Positions 1-7,849 of a stretch of DNA of 10,987 nt are shown in pieces. A program made the position numbers and the translations under genes. Where the stretch lies: positions 1 through 10,987 of the forward strand of contig SDVU01000738.1 in NCBI GenBank assembly GCA_016256075.1. Direction: 5' to 3'. How positions within the stretch are numbered: the first letter of the stretch is position 1; every line of letters starts with the position of its first letter. The stretch comes from Dictyocoela muelleri. Its lineage: Eukaryota; Microsporidia. Below the pieces are notes generated by a model that saw only the letters and a program-made list of their open reading frames with translations, had not been told where the DNA came from and did not search any database.

Positions 1-501
1 TACGTCCATATATCCATATTAAAGAATATAGAAATAGGCCACCCATAGTAACTCTTCATGGGAAACTCAAATATGTTATTATTATTTCATAAGCTCGGTT
101 CTATGGATGTCTACCGGAACCCTGAGTAAAAACCGAGTGCCAATTATTTTTAGATTAATTTTTTTAATTAAATTTTCTTTTGATTTAAATTATTTATAAA
201 TAAATTTATTTAATTAAAATTGGTGTTTTAATATTAACCCTAAATTTTTCTAACCCCCCCCCCAAAAAAAAAAGATTTTTTTTCCAAAACCCTCAAATTT
301 TACATCGTCACATATTTATTATTTCTAAAGAACATAAAAATTCAAACATCCCGAGTGCAATAAATAAATGCAATATCTTTAGTGATTTTAATGCTTCCAA
401 ATAACCCCAACTAGTTAAGTATTTCTCATAGTTATAGGATTACAAAATTAAATTTATAAGAAAAAGTATAACCTCAACGAACCTCTATTTAATGTAATAG
501 C
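1..501. other. AT-rich stretch without a gene
   Basis: I see no coding sequence here. The stretch holds a homopolymer junction at about 256-274 (a run of C followed by a run of A) and a short inverted repeat around 94-137. In that repeat ctcggtt (94-100) can pair with aaccgag (131-137), while an overlapping shorter pair, ggttc/gaacc (97-101 and 117-121), would exclude it. The string ccgagtgc appears at 133 and again at 350 in the same orientation. None of this identifies a known element. Confidence 0.6.
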
Positions 502-970
502 ATGTCGCGCGCAGCTTGAAATGCGCACTACCCGCGACATTTCAGAATTTTTTTATATTTTATAGTTCTAATTTTATTTATTTTCTATAATTTTCTAATA
601 TTTTTTTGTATCAACGAAGATCGAACTTAAATAGTAAAGTTAGTACAAATGTTACTAACCACTACACTAAATTACCCAAGAACTTTAAAACCAATTATAT
701 ATAATTGTATAAATTAATTTTAAATAAAATTAAAAAAAACGTAGATTTTAATAGCAATTATTATTTATGAATGAATAGATTAATAAATTTCTATTTATTA
801 AAAATGGGTGTTAAATGTAATGGATAAGGTTCTTATAAATGAATGAAATATAAAATAATCATAAGTTCTAAATGCATAAATTTGGAATGATCTATTAAAA
901 GAAATCCATTATGGTAAATTATTTAAAATGACCATATTAAAGTTTAATATGGCGATTTGGATGCAAGTTC
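502..970 (-). mobile_element. Partial copy of the palindromic tRNA-headed element
   Basis: This is a one-armed relative of the element at 3300-4127. It starts with a GC-rich inverted repeat (atgtcgcg at 502-509 against cgcgacat at 533-540). An AT-rich body follows, then a tRNA-like segment (605-676). The core at about 700-960 aligns by eye with the reverse complement of about 3620-3900. Shared core landmarks include a stretch reading aaggttcttataaatgaa and another reading tggtaaa-ttatttcaaatga with small differences. Similarity fades near 960-970, and no second arm follows, so this copy looks truncated. The strand given is the direction of the tRNA-like segment. There is no coding capacity. 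It is more diverged in the terminal hairpin than the other copy. Confidence 0.7.
605..676 (-). promoter_or_regulatory. tRNA-like segment with A and B boxes
   Basis: Read on the minus strand, tagtgtagtgg (659-669) fits the RNA polymerase III A-box pattern TRGYNNANNNG fully. agttcgatctt (617-627) fits the B box GGTTCGANTCC at most positions. The starts of the two boxes are 42 bases apart, the distance found in short tRNAs. Stem pairing is poor, so this is not a working tRNA. It is best read as a tRNA-derived internal promoter belonging to a transposable element, and it is paralogous to 3468-3540 and 3918-3990. Whether it is transcribed is unknown. Confidence 0.6.
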
Positions 971-2282
971 GTGTGCCCGGGCATGAGTAAGGCCCCTACC
1001 TTGGATTTTTTTTATGAAAAAATAATAAAATTCAAAATCAATAAAAAATTAAGAATTTATTTTTCATTAATAAAACCACATAAAATTGCGTACCACACAC
1101 TTCTAATTCTTTATATTACATGTTCTTACGAGAAATATCAGAATCATCGGCGATTCCTTTTGTGAGTCATCATTTATAAATTATAAAATCTCAAATAATA
1201 TACTATGTAAGGTTTAACAGGCACATTATTTTTTCTCCTTAAAAATAGACAATCGCTCACTAAATTTCGTATCAGAACAACAACAACCTCAGAATGAATA
1301 ACAAGCATCAGGTATAAGTTACAATAGGCTAGAGTGAGATAGGTACTAGTTTCTATACGGGTTAGTCGATCGGAGAGTCACATTAAAAATACGATAAGAT
1401 AAAAAACAAAATTTTATGATATTTAATAACCTCAAAATATTTTTTTCAATATACCTTTTTTCCAAATTAGGAAATAAAATAGAATAAATCGAAAGGGGAT
1501 TAAAAGTTGTCTAGTGTCATGAAATTTTGCTTAAATTTTAAAAAAAAACTTTTTTATTTTGTCGTGACTTCTGGGATAGACTAACTCGTCGAAAACCAGC
1601 ATTTAACATCTTGTGGTATAAATTATTCACCGATAAGATACTTAAAAGCTGATTTGTATCAATAAATATTTAGGTTATTGTTGATTTTGGTCTTTAAAAA
1701 TTTTACTGCATACTTTGTCAATGTTCTAAATTTTTAAAATCTCTTTAAGATTGTGTGACCGGATAAAATTCTGATCGGACACATGGACTTGCTTCAGTTA
1801 GTTTCACCAAATGCTATGATTTCACCTTTCTCATAATTTTTTAACATATCTAATTTTTTATAAACTAGAAATATTGATGGCAAAAAGTTTTTTTATGAGG
1901 TGTATATAGAATTCTCCATAGTTATAGACATATTTCCTAAAGTTATAGACACGTGGAGTTATAGAGGCGTTTTATCGTTATTAGCGACGCGATTTCATAG
2001 AGTTATAGACCATTTTTCATAAAGTGAGAACCCTTTTTTGTTTATTTTTACAAAAATAAGTCCTCATAAAAATACCATGTACTAAAATATCAATGATTAT
2101 TTGGGCTATTCAGTTCGGTATATATTTATTCTTCAAGAGGAAGATATTTGAAATATACGTGAAAAAGTTTAAAAATAAACTAGAATACCTTTTCATTTTG
2201 TAATAGTAGAACTAGAAATAGCTGAGAGATTTTTTTTGAAGAAAAATAAAAATACCTTAGTTAGAAAAAGAATCATAGATTC
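971..2282. other. AT-rich stretch without a recognisable gene
   Basis: I find no domain, motif or open frame here that I would call a gene. A short open frame at 971-1165 begins in a GC-richer patch (gcccgggc near 976) but encodes a low-complexity, lysine- and isoleucine-rich peptide with no family resemblance. Around 1921-2010 the string gttatagac or a close variant recurs at 1921, 1942, 1958 and 2002. This looks like the relic of a short tandem repeat. The rest shows no structure that I can defend. Confidence 0.55.
1921..2010. repeat. Degenerate tandem repeat, gttatag core
   Basis: The core gttatagac occurs at 1921, 1942 and 2002, with gttatagag at 1958. The spacings of 21, 16 and 44 bases are irregular, and the spacer sequences differ, so the array is decayed. 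The intervals are roughly one or two 21-22-bp units, a period seen in several other arrays of this window, but the sequence is unrelated to those. Confidence 0.4.
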
Positions 2283-2465
2283 CAAGTTTTCCTGTACACC
2301 GTCTCTGAATAACTATTCTAAAATATCAAATGTAGAAATATTAAAGAAAAATATCTTATTATTGTCTATATACATATTTTAGAAACTATTTTCTTTGGAA
2401 TAAGTTGGGTCTCTAATTTTATACATAAAACTGATTTCTAAAATATCTTTACAAGACAATATAAT
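2283..2465 (+). repeat. Interspersed repeat copy, paralogue of 7335-7500
   Basis: This module resembles about 7335-7500 in the same orientation. The strongest match surrounds atacatattttagaaa (2357-2384 against 7401-7426). Weaker matches run to both sides, including gtctctgaa against atctctaga on the left and aaaatatct on the right. No coding potential is seen. The second copy lies inside an inverted-repeat element, so this is probably the interior of a related element that has lost its ends. Confidence 0.45.
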
Positions 2466-3299
2466 TTAATTTTATCTCTTGTTATACCATACGGGCACTT
2501 TACCCCAACTAGTCTGACTATTAAAAAGTCAACTTGCCAAATTTACATTATATGGAATATAAAAATAAATATAAATAAATATTTTTATAAAACAACTAGT
2601 TATTATTTTATTAAATACAATAAATTACTTTAATTTATTTGAATTTCCAATTCAGAAGACTAATTAAAACAACAAAAGACCCGTCATCCAAAAAATTTCA
2701 TAATTATAAATTCCATACGTAATTTTAATTCCTTACATTCATGACTATCAAAAATATTTAAATTAATACTATTTACATATTGAATTAACATAAATATTAC
2801 ATATTTTTCTCCTTGTTGTATTTATAAAAGAAGTCTACAAATATTTGGATGTCAATTCTAGAATTTCGGTCGATTTACTATGCCATGATTATACTGTATT
2901 TGTTGTTCTTGGTTGTGTGTTCAATACACGAAAATGACTAGAATTTTACATGATAAGATCCATCATGATTTTTTTTCCTATATAAACCTTTTCTAAATAT
3001 ATAAAAAAAATTACAAATAGACGAATATAATACGAAATAATTTCCAATACTCAATATTTTTTAAACTGAATTTTAACTTGATCTATGGGATAAAAAGCAA
3101 TGTTTATATTCTACGGATTATATTTCTAATAATATTATTTTTTTACAGTCTTATACCAGTTTCATTTCTTGGACTTTCCTCCATATAATCTGAAAAAAAA
3201 TGAAATAGAAAACTTCTAATTTTTGTATTAGAGAATATTAAAGTCAATGAATTAAAAAAACTTTTTTCATATGCGCATATTATTGATTCTCGTTGTATT
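2466..3299. other. AT-rich stretch without a gene
   Basis: I recognise nothing coding on either strand. The only compact structure is a small hairpin, gact...agtc, around 2515-2530. The stretch ends at the left terminus of the palindromic element at 3300. Confidence 0.6.
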
Positions 3300-3301
3300 A
3301 T

Positions 3302-3322
3302 GTCACGCGCGCAGCGCGTGAC
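3302..3322. repeat. Terminal palindrome, left arm
   Basis: gtcacgcgc and gcgcgtgac flank a 3-base centre and can form a 9-bp stem. The same hairpin is found inverted at 4105-4125. It is strikingly GC-rich against the local background, and in the presumed transcript from the tRNA-like segment it would lie near the 3' end. Confidence 0.8.
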
Positions 3323-3467
3323 ATATGCCAAACGCGAGACATATGTCAAACGCGAGACATTTTACCTTTTTTATATTTGACATTTTATATTTTTTATATT
3401 TATAATTACATTTTATAATATTTTATATTTACATTTTTTTTATTTTGCAATAAATTTTTAATTTTTT

Positions 3468-3540
3468 CTTGCATCACCGAAACTCGAACCCATATGGTTC
3501 AAGTTGATACAAATGTTGTTAACCACTCGACCAAACTACC
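3468..3540 (-). promoter_or_regulatory. tRNA-like segment, left arm
   Basis: On the minus strand tggtcgagtgg (3523-3533) matches the A box fully and resembles the D-arm of Ser/Leu tRNAs. ggttcgagttt (3480-3490) matches the B box at nine of eleven positions. The total length of 73 nt and the 43-base A-to-B spacing are those of a tRNA. The acceptor, anticodon and T stems do not pair convincingly, so it is not a functional tRNA. The inferred direction of transcription is outward, towards 3300, through the AT body and the terminal hairpin. The first long T run on that strand comes beyond the element, near 3250. Confidence 0.65.
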
Positions 3541-3545
3541 AATTT

Positions 3546-3550
<5 letters not shown>

Positions 3551-3578
<28 letters not shown>

Positions 3579-3579
3579 A
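3551..3579. repeat. (ta)n microsatellite
   Basis: An uninterrupted dinucleotide run sits just inside the left arm of the palindromic element. It is absent from the corresponding place on the right arm and from the copy at 502-970, so it probably expanded after insertion. Confidence 0.85.
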
Positions 3580-3917
3580 TGAACTTGCATTAATTTTGTA
3601 TTAAATTTTATTAATAAAACTTTATTAAATTTAAGATAAAAATCTATATATTCAACTTTAACATTGTCATTTGAAATAATTTTACCATAATTGATTTTTT
3701 TTAGTTTTAATTCTAAACTTATCCATTTAATAAACTTATGTTATTAGAGAATTCTTCATTTATAAGAACCTTATCTTAACATTAACCTATTTTCAATTGA
3801 TAAAAATTTATTTATCTATTCATTAATAATAAATAATTACTATTTAAATCTACAGTTTTCTAAAATTTTATTTTCAATTAATTTATTAACTAAATATAAT
3901 GTGTTTTTAAATTATTA

Positions 3918-3990
3918 GGTTATTTGACCGAGGCGTTAGTAACATTTGTATCAACTTAAATTATCTGGGTTCGAGCTTCGATGATGCAAG
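3918..3990 (+). promoter_or_regulatory. tRNA-like segment, right arm
   Basis: tgaccgaggcg (3925-3935) is an A box with one departure from consensus, and ggttcgagctt (3968-3978) is a good B box. Box starts are 43 bases apart, exactly as in the left arm. It points outward towards 4127, so the two segments of the element are divergent. A T run that could end a Pol III transcript occurs near 4160, outside the element. Confidence 0.6.
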
Positions 3991-4104
3991 AAAAAATTAA
4001 AAAATTATTGCAAAGTTAAAATGTAAAAAATATAATATAATTAAAAAATAAAAGATAAAAATATAAAATAAAGGAAAAAGAAAAATGTCTCGCGCTTGGC
4101 ATAT

Positions 4105-4125
4105 GTCACGCGCTGCGCGCGTGAC
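4105..4125. repeat. Terminal palindrome, right arm
   Basis: This is the inverted counterpart of 3302-3322, with gtcacgcgc and gcgcgtgac stems around a 3-base centre. The preservation of both copies supports this as the functional end of the element. Confidence 0.8.
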
Positions 4126-4127
4126 AT

Positions 4128-4458
4128 ATTATAATTTCATTCTTTATCATATTAAATATTTTATTATATTCACACCAGATTTACTCTTCACAAAAAAACA
4201 AAAAGGAAAAGATCTACCAAAAATATAGCCACGAATGGAAACGAGCTTTAAAAATCTACCGTTACTAGTTTAAATGTACCATAAACTAGCTTGATCTTTG
4301 ATTTTTCAGGTGATCAAGTTGTAAATCAAACGCTATTAATATATATTTCTTTTCTTGTTTAATAAACCTGAGTCGGATCTTATGAATTTCTCGCCTCTTA
4401 AATTATTCTTTGAATACAAAATATTTCAGAGATCATCGGATCTGATCGTAATACAAAA
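4128..4458. other. Spacer with two adjacent hairpins
   Basis: No gene is seen. Two short perfect inverted repeats sit side by side. ctagttta (4265-4272) pairs with taaactag (4282-4289), and cttgatc (4290-4296) pairs with gatcaag (4312-4318). A further cggatctgatc motif lies near 4436-4446, close to the left end of the Tc1-like element. The function is unknown, and these could be chance structures or a remnant of another element. Confidence 0.5.
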
Positions 4459-4527
4459 GTTGCATTTCAATTCCATACTCTTTGTATTTCAATTTCGTCT
4501 TTGTGCATTTCAATTTCGACCTCAAAA
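4459..4527 (+). repeat. Left TIR of the Tc1-like element
   Basis: Three direct subunits (gcatttcaatt, gtatttcaattt, gcatttcaattt) are spaced 22 and 21 bases apart. The inverted partner is 5531-5598. Repeated subunits in a TIR usually mark binding sites for the transposase DNA-binding domain; here that is inference. Confidence 0.8.
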
Positions 4528-4601
4528 TTTTTAACCCTTATGGCAAAAACAAAATTGATATAAGTTTAAGAGCTCTAATTATTAAAAACTAAAATCATAG
4601 A

Positions 4602-5510
4602 ATGAGACAGAAAATAATAAGTAAAACACTTAAATTACCTGTATCAAAACATAAAAACCATGATTAGTATCTATAAAAAGAAGGTAAAGTATCAAAGAAA
4701 CTTGTTTATAGTGCTTACAATATCAATGTTTCCGATTAAATAAAAAATTATTTGGAGAATAAACTTTATCAGGATTGTACACTGTCTCTAGAACAGTTGA
4801 AAGAACTTATAAATAATGAATTTTCAATACGACTATGTTTATCTACAAAAAATAATTGCTTAAAGCTAAATTTTTCGTTTAAACGAACAAAAATAATCTA
4901 AGTATCATTCTTGACACTTGAAAAAATATTAGCCAGTAAAAATTATGTTGTTATTTGTAAGACTTAATAGCTGAAATACCTATAGAAAAAATATTTTTTA
5001 TAGATTAAACAGTGTTTATGCATCCATGATAGTAGATATAAAAGGGTCAAACCAGGATAATAGGCTATAATAACGACACTTTCAATTAGATCAAGAAACT
5101 ATAGTTTATCCTCTCAATGAATTAATCAGGGAAAATATATTAAAAATTACAAAACATAAAGATAATAGGGTTTCATTCTTGCAGGACATACGAGATTTTT
5201 TGGTTGGTTAACTATTTTTAAATTTGAAATATTACTATTATCATGGACTACGTTGCTTTTTACGAGAACCGAGAAATACTTAAAATTATTAATGAGAGTG
5301 ACCATAACATTAAATTTTTACCGACATATTCAATACATTTCACCCCAATTGAAAATTTATTTAGTAAATTGGAAGATTATCTAAGAAGAAGACACCAGAA
5401 ACTTCAAATCAATAAATTAAATGTATTGAGGAGAAATTAGAGTTTATTAAAATCGATGATTGTCATCGATTTTTTCAGGGGAATGCTTAGAGAATTAAGA
5501 AAAGCAAGTA
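4602..5510 (+). pseudogene. Tc1/mariner-IS630 (DD34E) transposase remnant
   Basis: Family resemblance is clear in successive segments. Near 4602-4720 there is a helix-turn-helix region (KTLKLPVS, then EGKVSKKL). LEQLKELINNEFSI follows at about 4788-4829 and NFSFKRTKII near 4869-4898. The first catalytic Asp lies in KIFFID (5003-5005), and IRSRNYSLSS is near 5080-5110. The longest open stretch, 5243-5437, holds the second Asp (5246-5248) in MDYVAFYENREI and the catalytic Glu (5351-5353) in FLPTYSIHFTPIENLFSKL. There are 34 residues between them, which defines DD34E. Downstream fragments (EKLEFIKIDDCHRFFQG) reach about 5510. The reading frame changes several times and has stops, for example at 4665, 4737 and 4899, so it is dead. 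The usual DN.PFH motif reads DYVAFY, a further sign of decay. The start at 4602 is the first ATG in frame and is not certain. Confidence 0.85.
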
Positions 5511-5530
5511 GTATTTTTTTATATTTATTT

Positions 5531-5598
5531 TTTTGAGGACAAAATTGAAATGCAAAAAGAGGAAATTGAAATACTCAGAGTATAAAATTAAATGTAAC
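5531..5598 (-). repeat. Right TIR of the Tc1-like element
   Basis: This is the inverted partner of 4459-4527. It begins at ttttgaggac and its subunits, read on the plus strand, are anchored by attgaaatgc at 5544, attgaaata at 5565 and attaaatgta at 5587. Confidence 0.8.
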
Positions 5599-5604
5599 CC
5601 CTGT

Positions 5605-5790
5605 AATGCAACAATGGGAATATAATAATGCTGCGAGGGTGACATAATTATGCAAAAATGTGAATATAATAATGTAACGAAAGGAATATAATAATTCAAA
5701 GATAAAAAATATAATAATTCAAGGGGGAATATAATAATGCAACGAAGAGAATATAATTATGCAACAAGGGAAATATACTTTTGCAAGAAG
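5605..5790 (+). repeat. 22-bp tandem array next to the Tc1-like TIR
   Basis: About eight units carry the core aatataataatgc, starting at 5619, near 5641, and at 5663, 5685, 5708, 5728, 5750 and 5772. The period is 22 bases with one or two slips. On the minus strand the core reads gcattattatattc, close to the TIR subunit gcatttcaatttc, which has the same period. The array therefore looks like diverged and amplified TIR subunits. Two more units occur at 6144 and 6166. The open frame on the minus strand at 5487-5699 is a by-product of this repetition. Confidence 0.75.
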
Positions 5791-6143
5791 GGTAATATAT
5801 TTGTCATTTCCCAATGTTTGCTCCGGACAGATATGTAACGGTGATAAATTTAGAACACTTTATATAGTAGGTCTCGAGACGGCATTACTTTTGAGTTACC
5901 TTGTTTGTAAGGTCTAGTGTCTAAGTTGATGGCTTAAAATTGCCATTTAAAGATTTTTTTAATTCCAGTTCTATTCGATAGTCATTTCTTTTATACCTTT
6001 AATCTATTTCCTGACCAATAAAAACAATAACCAATTCTAAATTTATAATAATCTAAAACCAATAAAATAAAACTAGATCAAACAAATACCAATTGAATCT
6101 TGTCGTTAAATTCTGTATACGACAATAACATTGCAACAATATG
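5791..6143. other. AT-rich stretch without a gene
   Basis: No coding sequence is recognised. There is a perfect 10-bp palindrome gtctcgagac (5871-5880), a small hairpin atggc/gccat (5929-5933 with 5942-5946), and four scattered accaat strings between 6014 and 6095. These are probably incidental. Confidence 0.5.
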
Positions 6144-6245
6144 AATATAATAATGCAAAAATGTGAATATAATAATGAAACGAACTGTAAATTCATGCAA
6201 TTTAAATATTAATTCTGTACAATATAAATATTAAATTTATACAAC
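6144..6245 (+). repeat. Second block of 22-bp AT-rich units
   Basis: aatataataatg at 6144 and 6166 repeats the units of 5605-5790. After a short break, a related unit with core taaatattaa occurs at about 6204 and 6226, again 22 bases apart. The latter type recurs at 9925 and 9947. The block ends in caacaaggg directly before the GC-richer minisatellite. Confidence 0.6.
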
Positions 6246-6278
6246 AAGGGTCGGGAACAGCGTACCCGCCTGTAAATT

Positions 6279-6735
6279 GTACCAGTGAGACGTTTGTGAT
6301 GTACCAGCGAGACGTTTGTGATGTACCGGCAGAAGTTTATGATGTACCAGCGAGACGTTTGTAATGTACCAGCTAGTCGTTTTTAATGTATCAGCGAGTC
6401 GTTTGTGATGTACCAGCGAGTCGTTTGTGATGTACCAGCGAGACGTTTGTCATGTACCAGCGAGACGTTTGTCATGTACTAGCGATACGTTGTCATGTAC
6501 CAGCGAGACGTTTGTGATGTACCAGAGATACGTTTGTGATGTACAAGCGAGACGTTTGTGATGTACAAGCGAGACGTTTGTGATGTACCAGCGAGACGTT
6601 TGTGATGTACAAGCGAGACGTTGTAATGTACCAGCGAGACGTTGGTGATGTACCAGCGAGACGTTGTTGATGTACAAGCTAGACGTTTCTATGTACCAGC
6701 GAGACGTCTGTGATGTAACAGCGAAATGTTTCGCG
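6279..6735 (+). repeat. Minisatellite: 21 units of 22 bp
   Basis: Units with core gtaccagcgagacgttt start at 6279, 6301, 6323, 6344, 6366, 6388, 6410, 6432, 6454, 6476, 6497, 6519, 6541, 6563, 6585, 6607, 6628, 6650, 6672, 6693 and 6715. Most are 22 bases long and a few are 21. Variants cluster: gtacaagcg in four units, and a cgagtcg form in three neighbouring units. This suggests expansion by local duplication. The last unit is degenerate and leads into gtttcgcgttta. The minus-strand open frame at 6450-6677 is a product of repetition, because a 22-bp unit cycles through all three frames. There are no spacers, so this is not a CRISPR array. Confidence 0.95.
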
Positions 6736-6799
6736 TTTAACCGAGGCGGCTTCTACTAGCCTTTTATAAAATTCGTAACTCACCATAGATTTTTTATGT

Positions 6800-7217
6800 T
6801 ATAGGTTTATATTAATATATAATTAAGCCAGAAAAGTCATTGCTCACCCTATTGAATGTGACATTAAAGCATCTAGTCCAAATATAGCGACCTAAATTTA
6901 TTAAATAATTAATGTTTAATTAAACGGCGAATAAATCTATAACTATAGTATTAATATATAGTTGATATGATGAGTTATAGCTATTAATACCCGCTTTAAA
7001 ATGACAAAAATTGCTTTTAGACTTTTTTAGATGTAACTATGAGTGTGGTAACGCACCCCACAATAATTAGAGAAATAAAATATAAGAAATAGACTCTTAT
7101 TACCTGGATTCCGGCAGTCGTTTATAACACAAAAATTGCATATATATATCTAGAATTTGGTGTCGCTTATTAGTGAAATATATATAAAAAACGTGTATCA
7201 CAAGAACTCGCCTCGGA
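6800..7217. other. Interior of the inverted-repeat element, no gene recognised
   Basis: The AT content is high. A short plus-strand frame from an ATG at 7039 is interrupted after 17 codons and resembles nothing I know. A partial palindrome around 6930-6985 (ctataactatag, tgagttatagct) is the only visible structure. Confidence 0.4.
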
Positions 7218-7676
7218 CGAGTTTACGTAAATTTTCCGCGAGCGCAGCACGAGCTCAGATCGAGAACTGCCACGAAATTTAAAAATTATAGCAAAAATTT
7301 TATTTTTGACAGAATTATTTTATTCTAACGGATCTTAAACATCATCTCTAGAAAAATTTTATATTTACCAAATACAGAATCCTAAAGATATAATATTTTT
7401 TTATTGTCATATACATATTTTAGAAATAAATTTTTATATAAACTTCATGAGAAGTCTTATATGCAAAAATGATTAGTAAAATATCTATATAAAACAACAT
7501 AAAGAAATTTTTATTATACTTTACGATTTAAATATTAGGTAAATTATAAATTTATTATATATATGGTGTCTGGTGTGCTTTAGAATCGAAAATTCTTGTT
7601 AAAACTAAGGATTACTATTTTCAAAAAAAATTTAGCGATTTCTCGCGCTGCGCTCGCGGATAGTTTACGAGAACTC
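7218..7676. mobile_element. Nested inverted-repeat element (MITE-like)
   Basis: The left arm at 7218-7262 (gagtttacg, then ccgcgagcgcagc, then cgag) is matched in inverse by the right arm at 7635-7676 (ctcg, gctgcgctcgcgg, cgtaaac on the appropriate strands). The arms are CpG-rich in an AT-rich setting. The interior contains the module shared with 2283-2465. At about 460 bp without coding sequence it resembles a MITE, but no target-site duplication is evident. The arms are unrelated in sequence to the hairpin ends of the element at 3300-4127, despite similar GC content. Confidence 0.5.
7335..7500 (+). repeat. Interspersed repeat copy, paralogue of 2283-2465
   Basis: The match is best at 7401-7426 (ttattgtc, atatacatattttagaaa). 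It is present inside the nested inverted-repeat element. Confidence 0.45.
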
Positions 7677-7849
7677 ACTTATATGAATTCTGGAACAGCG
7701 ATAAAATCGGACATTAAAATGTTTAAAGAAAATAAATAGATAATTTTCGGCGTACAGTCGTCATATGTCGAGTCGATATTCCCCTACCACTCAGAATACT
7801 ATTAATAATGTTGAATTTTATGTAAAGACTATTTTTTTCAATAACTTAT

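Larger units (their letters stand above)
3300..4127. mobile_element. Palindromic (foldback-like) element with a tRNA-like segment in each arm
   Basis: The two ends are inverted copies. Both outer ends read atgtcac, then the palindromic hairpin, then gacatatgcca and a cgcgaga block. An AT-rich body and a tRNA-like segment follow in each arm. The left arm is about 3300-3543 and the right arm about 3908-4127. The left arm is longer partly because an 18-bp unit (gacatatgNcaaacgcga) is present twice there (3320-3337 and 3338-3355) and once on the right. The ~360-bp core has a (ta)n run and no coding sequence. The copy at 502-970 shares one arm plus the core, which shows the core belongs to the element and argues against two independent SINEs meeting by chance. 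I could not define a target-site duplication. The nearest candidate is the similar gtattat/atattat flanks. The transposing enzyme is unknown. Confidence 0.75.
4459..5598 (+). mobile_element. Tc1/mariner-IS630-like DNA transposon remnant
   Basis: The element is about 1.14 kb, a normal size for Tc1/mariner. Its TIRs are 4459-4527 and 5531-5598, about 85% identical by eye over some 69 bp with one gap. Each TIR is made of three 21-22-bp subunits with the core gcatttcaattt (starts near 4461, 4483 and 4504). A decayed transposase lies between them on the plus strand. The outer limits may extend further, because the right end runs into a 22-bp array and weak similarity continues outward on the left to about 4449. 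The expected TA duplication could therefore not be placed. Confidence 0.8.

Noticed and set aside
256-274. Run of C followed by run of A as a possible telomere-like or retroposition tail
   Set aside because: It has no repeat unit, no adjacent retroposed sequence and no target-site duplication.
971-1165. Open frame of 64 codons on the plus strand
   Set aside because: It is low-complexity in composition, has no family resemblance, and its length is unremarkable for AT-rich sequence. It starts at the edge of a truncated repeat.
3143-3349. Open frame of 68 codons on the minus strand
   Set aside because: It begins inside the GC-rich arm of the palindromic element and runs into AT-rich flank. It has no recognisable motif.
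3468-3540. Functional tRNA gene
   Set aside because: The A and B boxes are good, but the acceptor, anticodon and T stems do not pair, and three related copies sit inside transposon arms.
5487-5699. Open frame of 70 codons on the minus strand
   Set aside because: It is produced by the 22-bp array and the right TIR of the Tc1-like element. Its repetitive peptide mirrors the DNA repeat.
5871-5880. Perfect 10-bp palindrome gtctcgagac
   Set aside because: A single isolated palindrome of this size is expected by chance in 11 kb and has no supporting context.
6450-6677. Open frame of 75 codons with peptide repeats on the minus strand
   Set aside because: It lies wholly within the 22-bp minisatellite. 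The peptide pattern follows from the unit cycling through three frames. It has no stop-free extension or start context beyond the array.
6279-6735. Possible CRISPR array
   Set aside because: The units are directly adjacent with no unique spacers, and the context is eukaryotic transposons.
7039-7175. Possible short coding fragment on the plus strand
   Set aside because: It is interrupted after 17 codons, and the remaining peptide matches no family that I know.
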